From: Pseudisothecium myosuroides | Taxonomy: Eukaryota; Streptophyta; Bryopsida; Hypnales; Lembophyllaceae | Reading direction: 5' to 3' | Assembly: GCA_951799445.1 (NCBI GenBank) | Contig: OX637288.1 | Location: 26,577,288-26,641,287 of the forward strand | DNA: 64,000 bases | Shown here: positions 60,814 to 64,000 of the stretch, one piece after another | Layout: each line of letters starts with the position of its first letter | How positions within the stretch are numbered: position 1 is the first letter of the stretch | Notes under the pieces: generated by a model | The model's input: the letters and a program-made list of their open reading frames with translations, nothing else | Databases searched by the model: none | What the model was told of the DNA's origin: nothing | Made by a program: the position numbers and the translations under genes

Positions 60814-61360
60814 TCTTAAGACCAATCTTGGGGTCCCTTGTGAGTTCATTTGGCTAGTTTACCAAGCCCATGATTCTACCATTTTGAAGTGCATCAAGAG
60901 ATATGGAGTACTAAATTAACACTAGAGAGCAAAACCTGCATGACCAGAGAGTGTTATCAGTGACTGCGGTAGCTCGAATTAGTAAAAAAGGATTGAAATA
61001 CATATGATGCTATCAGTCCCAGCGCTTCACTGCTAAGAAACAAGCAAGTGGCAGGCTAATACAACATTCTGTATCAGCGAACTCATCCCTGACGCTCTCA
61101 TGGAACAATGCTAGCAGCTATCACTACTCAGCTGCTCTCTGCAACCCCAAATTCTGGATAGATCTATCAGCTGAGCTTGTGAAACAATGGTTCTTCAATC
61201 TTCAAGCCAGAGTAAGGTGCAAAACTTGCGCTACTTGGTACTGATACCAAATGAACACACTATCTGGAGAATAACTCAAGGTCTGTATGACCTGTTCGGG
61301 GCATAATTTTAGACCTCATGTTCCACAAGTTCGACAATCTTTCGACAAGCTGGTCAAATC

Positions 61361-63916
61361 TTAGACCTTTATATGATAGTAATCTGCATCGAAGAAGTGC
61401 ACTCTAACATACCCATCTTCACCGCCACTGGAGAAACTGCATGAACATAACAGATACACCACATTAGTGACGACTATTACAGGTTCAAAATCAGATAAAA
61501 TCATGGCAGTAGCCAAAGCAGCCTTATAGCGGCAAAAAGCCATGAGTAAACATGTCGTTCTGATCTTGCTTCACACAAACTTTATATTCACAAACGCGAT
61601 CCACACTTTACTGGGGTATAAAATATTGCAAAGGCGATATTCTCTATGAATTTACTAGGAAAAGTTTCAATTTATCAGTTTCACCAAAAAGAAGTCAAGG
61701 AAAAATATTGAGAAACAACTACACTGATTCACAAGAAGCGCACCTTCTACCGTCGGGATTGAATGCCAGAGCATTAATAGGCCCGAAGTGACCCTTCACA
61801 CCACCAATTTCCTCTTCAAAGATCTGCACAAACCATTACACAAGATGGGGAGTGAGGATCCCATTCAAATTCCTTTGAAACTACGTTTTGTTTGACACAA
61901 GTAATGATAAAGAGACATCCACTGCAACCAAGGCTGAATGTGAGAGACCTCAAAAAAGAATGATGCATGAAGCCATGTATCTATTAAGATTCACAAAGCC
62001 AAAACAGAATCTGAGGAACAAATCTAATTAAATGGTAAAAGGAGTGCAACAATGCCATAATCAAGACACAGGGAGAAAGCCACCTTGTGGAAAAACTTGG
62101 CCTCAAACTTTCCAGATCGTGTGCTGGTCATTGTCACTTGAGAAGCCTCTTGACCACCACCAATGACGACCTGAGAAAAATGAAAAAACGACTCTACCTG
62201 AGAATTCGTTGGAATATACTCTATGACAGTCGCCAGCACTAATCAGCAATGACCTCCACTTCTCTCAAGCAAGAAAAAAACTTGAATGCCCTGCAACTTT
62301 CAGCTTCAAGAGCAAGATCATACGAAAAGAGTAGTCAGGCCATACATGGTCAAGGAGGGGTGAAATTGCAGCAGCATTCACAGGCCGCTCCGTGGTGTAA
62401 GTCTTGAGTACTTTCAAGGTTCGAATATCCCATAGCTTTGCTGTCTTATCATGAGATCCAGTGATGAAGTGAGAGCCATCAGCTGACTTGGCCATTGATG
62501 TAATCACTTTCTGGTGGCCTGTGTCAGGATCACTTTCCTTCAGCAACTTGCCTGTCTGCAAACAAAGATGCACCAAGTGCCTCATTGAACAGAATAAAGT
62601 TAATGTTTTACGATTTACAAATAGACATTAGTAATCCCTCTAATATTCCAGAGTTCTAACATCACAACAAAAGTAGAATAAAGTTCCAAGATTCTGATGG
62701 TTTTTACTAATGAAACAGGTGCATTAGCTCAACAAAAAACATGCAAATGAAAAAGAAGCCTGAATCATAAAAACTCCTCCATCGGACATCTCAAACAACA
62801 AATTACGGGACATCTCACACAAAAAACTCCCCGGGGAACAAAAATTGAAGACTTCTGCGACGATCAAAGAGCAGAGACATACCTCAGCATCCCAAATGCG
62901 AATGGTAGCATCCTCGCCAGCACTGATGATGGTCTTGTTGAGCGGTCCCCACATGGCTCTGTTGATCCTGCCTTGGGGCCCTGTGATGGTCAGCAAATCC
63001 TCACTCATTTCTGCATTCACCATCCAGATACCAGATTTCAGAAATTCAATAACTTTCTTGGAGAATGGAATGAAAATATTGCCTCTCATAACTTTCTGAA
63101 GGAGTTGCCTGAGCATCTTCAGAATTAATGAACATTAAACCAAGAAAAGGGAACCAAGAAATGGAATTTAGACTGATAATCTAGGCGAACAATCTTGAGC
63201 TCATGTTATGTTAGCAGGGTCGGGTGCGGCTCAAGTTACAATCACTAACTTTTTCCATTCAGTTCTGATCAGCAAGTTTGCATGCGGGTTCCCGTGACAA
63301 TGAAATAAATTGCTTCACAGGTGCTCTTCCATATTTTTGTGCTCTAGATTTTTGTGCTACAATGAAAACGGTGCAACGTGCAAGGTGCATACTAATCTGT
63401 AATGTTATGCCATATCTCGAACAATCTGGATCACAGCAAGAGTAACCTACAACAGAAAACATCGGAAGATAGGGTAGAAACCCTAAGATTTCCTTTCGCC
63501 ATGAAAGCCAAATCAAAGCCCTGTGAACGACTTCAATACTCTGACCACCATCACTATTCCATCACCGTAGGCTTCTACGTTTAAACCCTGCTACCCCTAT
63601 TGCAAGTGTCTCGGCACAGTCTCTTTTCAAGTAATTTTTACAAGCGCTTTCGGAAGTAAGATTCTAAAGATTCTAGAGTCAAGAGGAGAGAAGTACTTAC
63701 GCAGAGACCTGTCATCTTCAATCCGCTTGATGTGGATAGCTGATTGCTGTTCCATGAAAGGATCGGTGGTGATCACGACCATCTTGTCTCCCTCGGAGAA
63801 GCTCACCGCTCTCGCAGGAGCCTCGAAGTTGAAAGAGAATAGTTGCACACCGGTCTCGCAGTCCCATAGCTTCACAGTCTGGTCAGCCGAGCTCGTCACC
63901 AAGCGAGTCGAATCCC
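61361..63916 (-). CDS. TIF3I1: Translation initiation factor eIF3 subunit i (WD40), 5' end outside window
   Basis: Seven exons in coding order: 63916-63701, 63010-62883, 62555-62346, 62170-62084, 61823-61744 and 61436-61361 are coding and complete; the exon or exons for about the first 60-70 residues lie beyond 64000. Phases agree at every join. WD40 signatures are [67 protein letters not shown] and [15 protein letters not shown]. The ending [23 protein letters not shown] is the usual eIF3i C-terminus. The protein is a seven-bladed propeller in the eIF3 complex, which bridges the 40S subunit and mRNA. The part seen is about 265 of about 325 residues. 63917-64000 is intron. Correction for clarity: six coding exons are within the window. 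Confidence 0.95.
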
Positions 63917-64000
63917 CTGAGCGCCACAGTCACAGAAGCTCAACACAAAACCTAAACCTCAAATGTTCAAACCACGATCACGCGAACATGACCAAAACCC

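Noticed and set aside
1..64000. LTR retrotransposons or autonomous DNA transposons
   Set aside because: No reverse transcriptase, integrase, gag or transposase motifs were seen in any frame; the elements found are all non-coding.
1..64000. tRNA or rRNA genes
   Set aside because: Scanned by eye for the T-loop (GGTTCGANTCC) with matching A-box and arms; isolated partial matches such as near 13164 lack the rest of the fold.

Overview
The window is eukaryotic nuclear DNA from a land plant. Its genes have many short GT-AG introns (mostly 100-600 bp) and AT-rich spacers, and the gene set is plant-like: a SHORT-ROOT type GRAS regulator, a BAHD acyltransferase and a plant-type mitochondrial aconitase. 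The compact introns and unfamiliar repeats suggest a non-seed plant (bryophyte or lycophyte), but this is a weak inference. No bacterial, organellar or viral gene was recognised.

Layout. 1-11 kb: gene-free and repeat-rich. 11.08-14.26 kb (+): SHORT-ROOT-like GRAS gene in three exons, ending before the SAW domain. 14.3-24.1 kb: gene-free, holding inverted-repeat elements, some nested. 24.1-31.7 kb (-): complete 20-exon aconitase. 32.6-35.8 kb (+): decayed, intron-bearing copy of a nucleostemin-like GTPase, divergent from aconitase. 37.0-38.9 kb (+): two-exon BAHD acyltransferase whose stop codon lies in the end of a transposon-like repeat. 39-46 kb: nested repeats and a large foldback. 47.5-50.8 kb (+): five-exon gene for a protein with a C-terminal J-domain. 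54.5-59.1 kb (-): five-exon gene for a predicted secreted TolB/DPP6-like beta-propeller protein. 61.4-63.9 kb (-): 3' seven exons of eIF3 subunit i, whose 5' end lies beyond the window.

The genes are unrelated housekeeping, regulatory and metabolic genes; nothing suggests a cluster. Exon joins were derived by hand from conserved protein sequence plus GT/AG sites and checked for reading phase.

The most unusual content is the repeat landscape. One family (called A here) has ends TTAACCCCTAAAG, a TTAA at both ends and a shared non-coding core of about 930 bp. It occurs in at least five sizeable copies and several short ones, and has no visible transposase. Two copies contain other elements, and comparing copies gives the empty sites and the insertion order. 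A second striking element is a 203 bp almost perfect hairpin with CACTACAAGA ends, present as two near-identical copies in opposite orientation.
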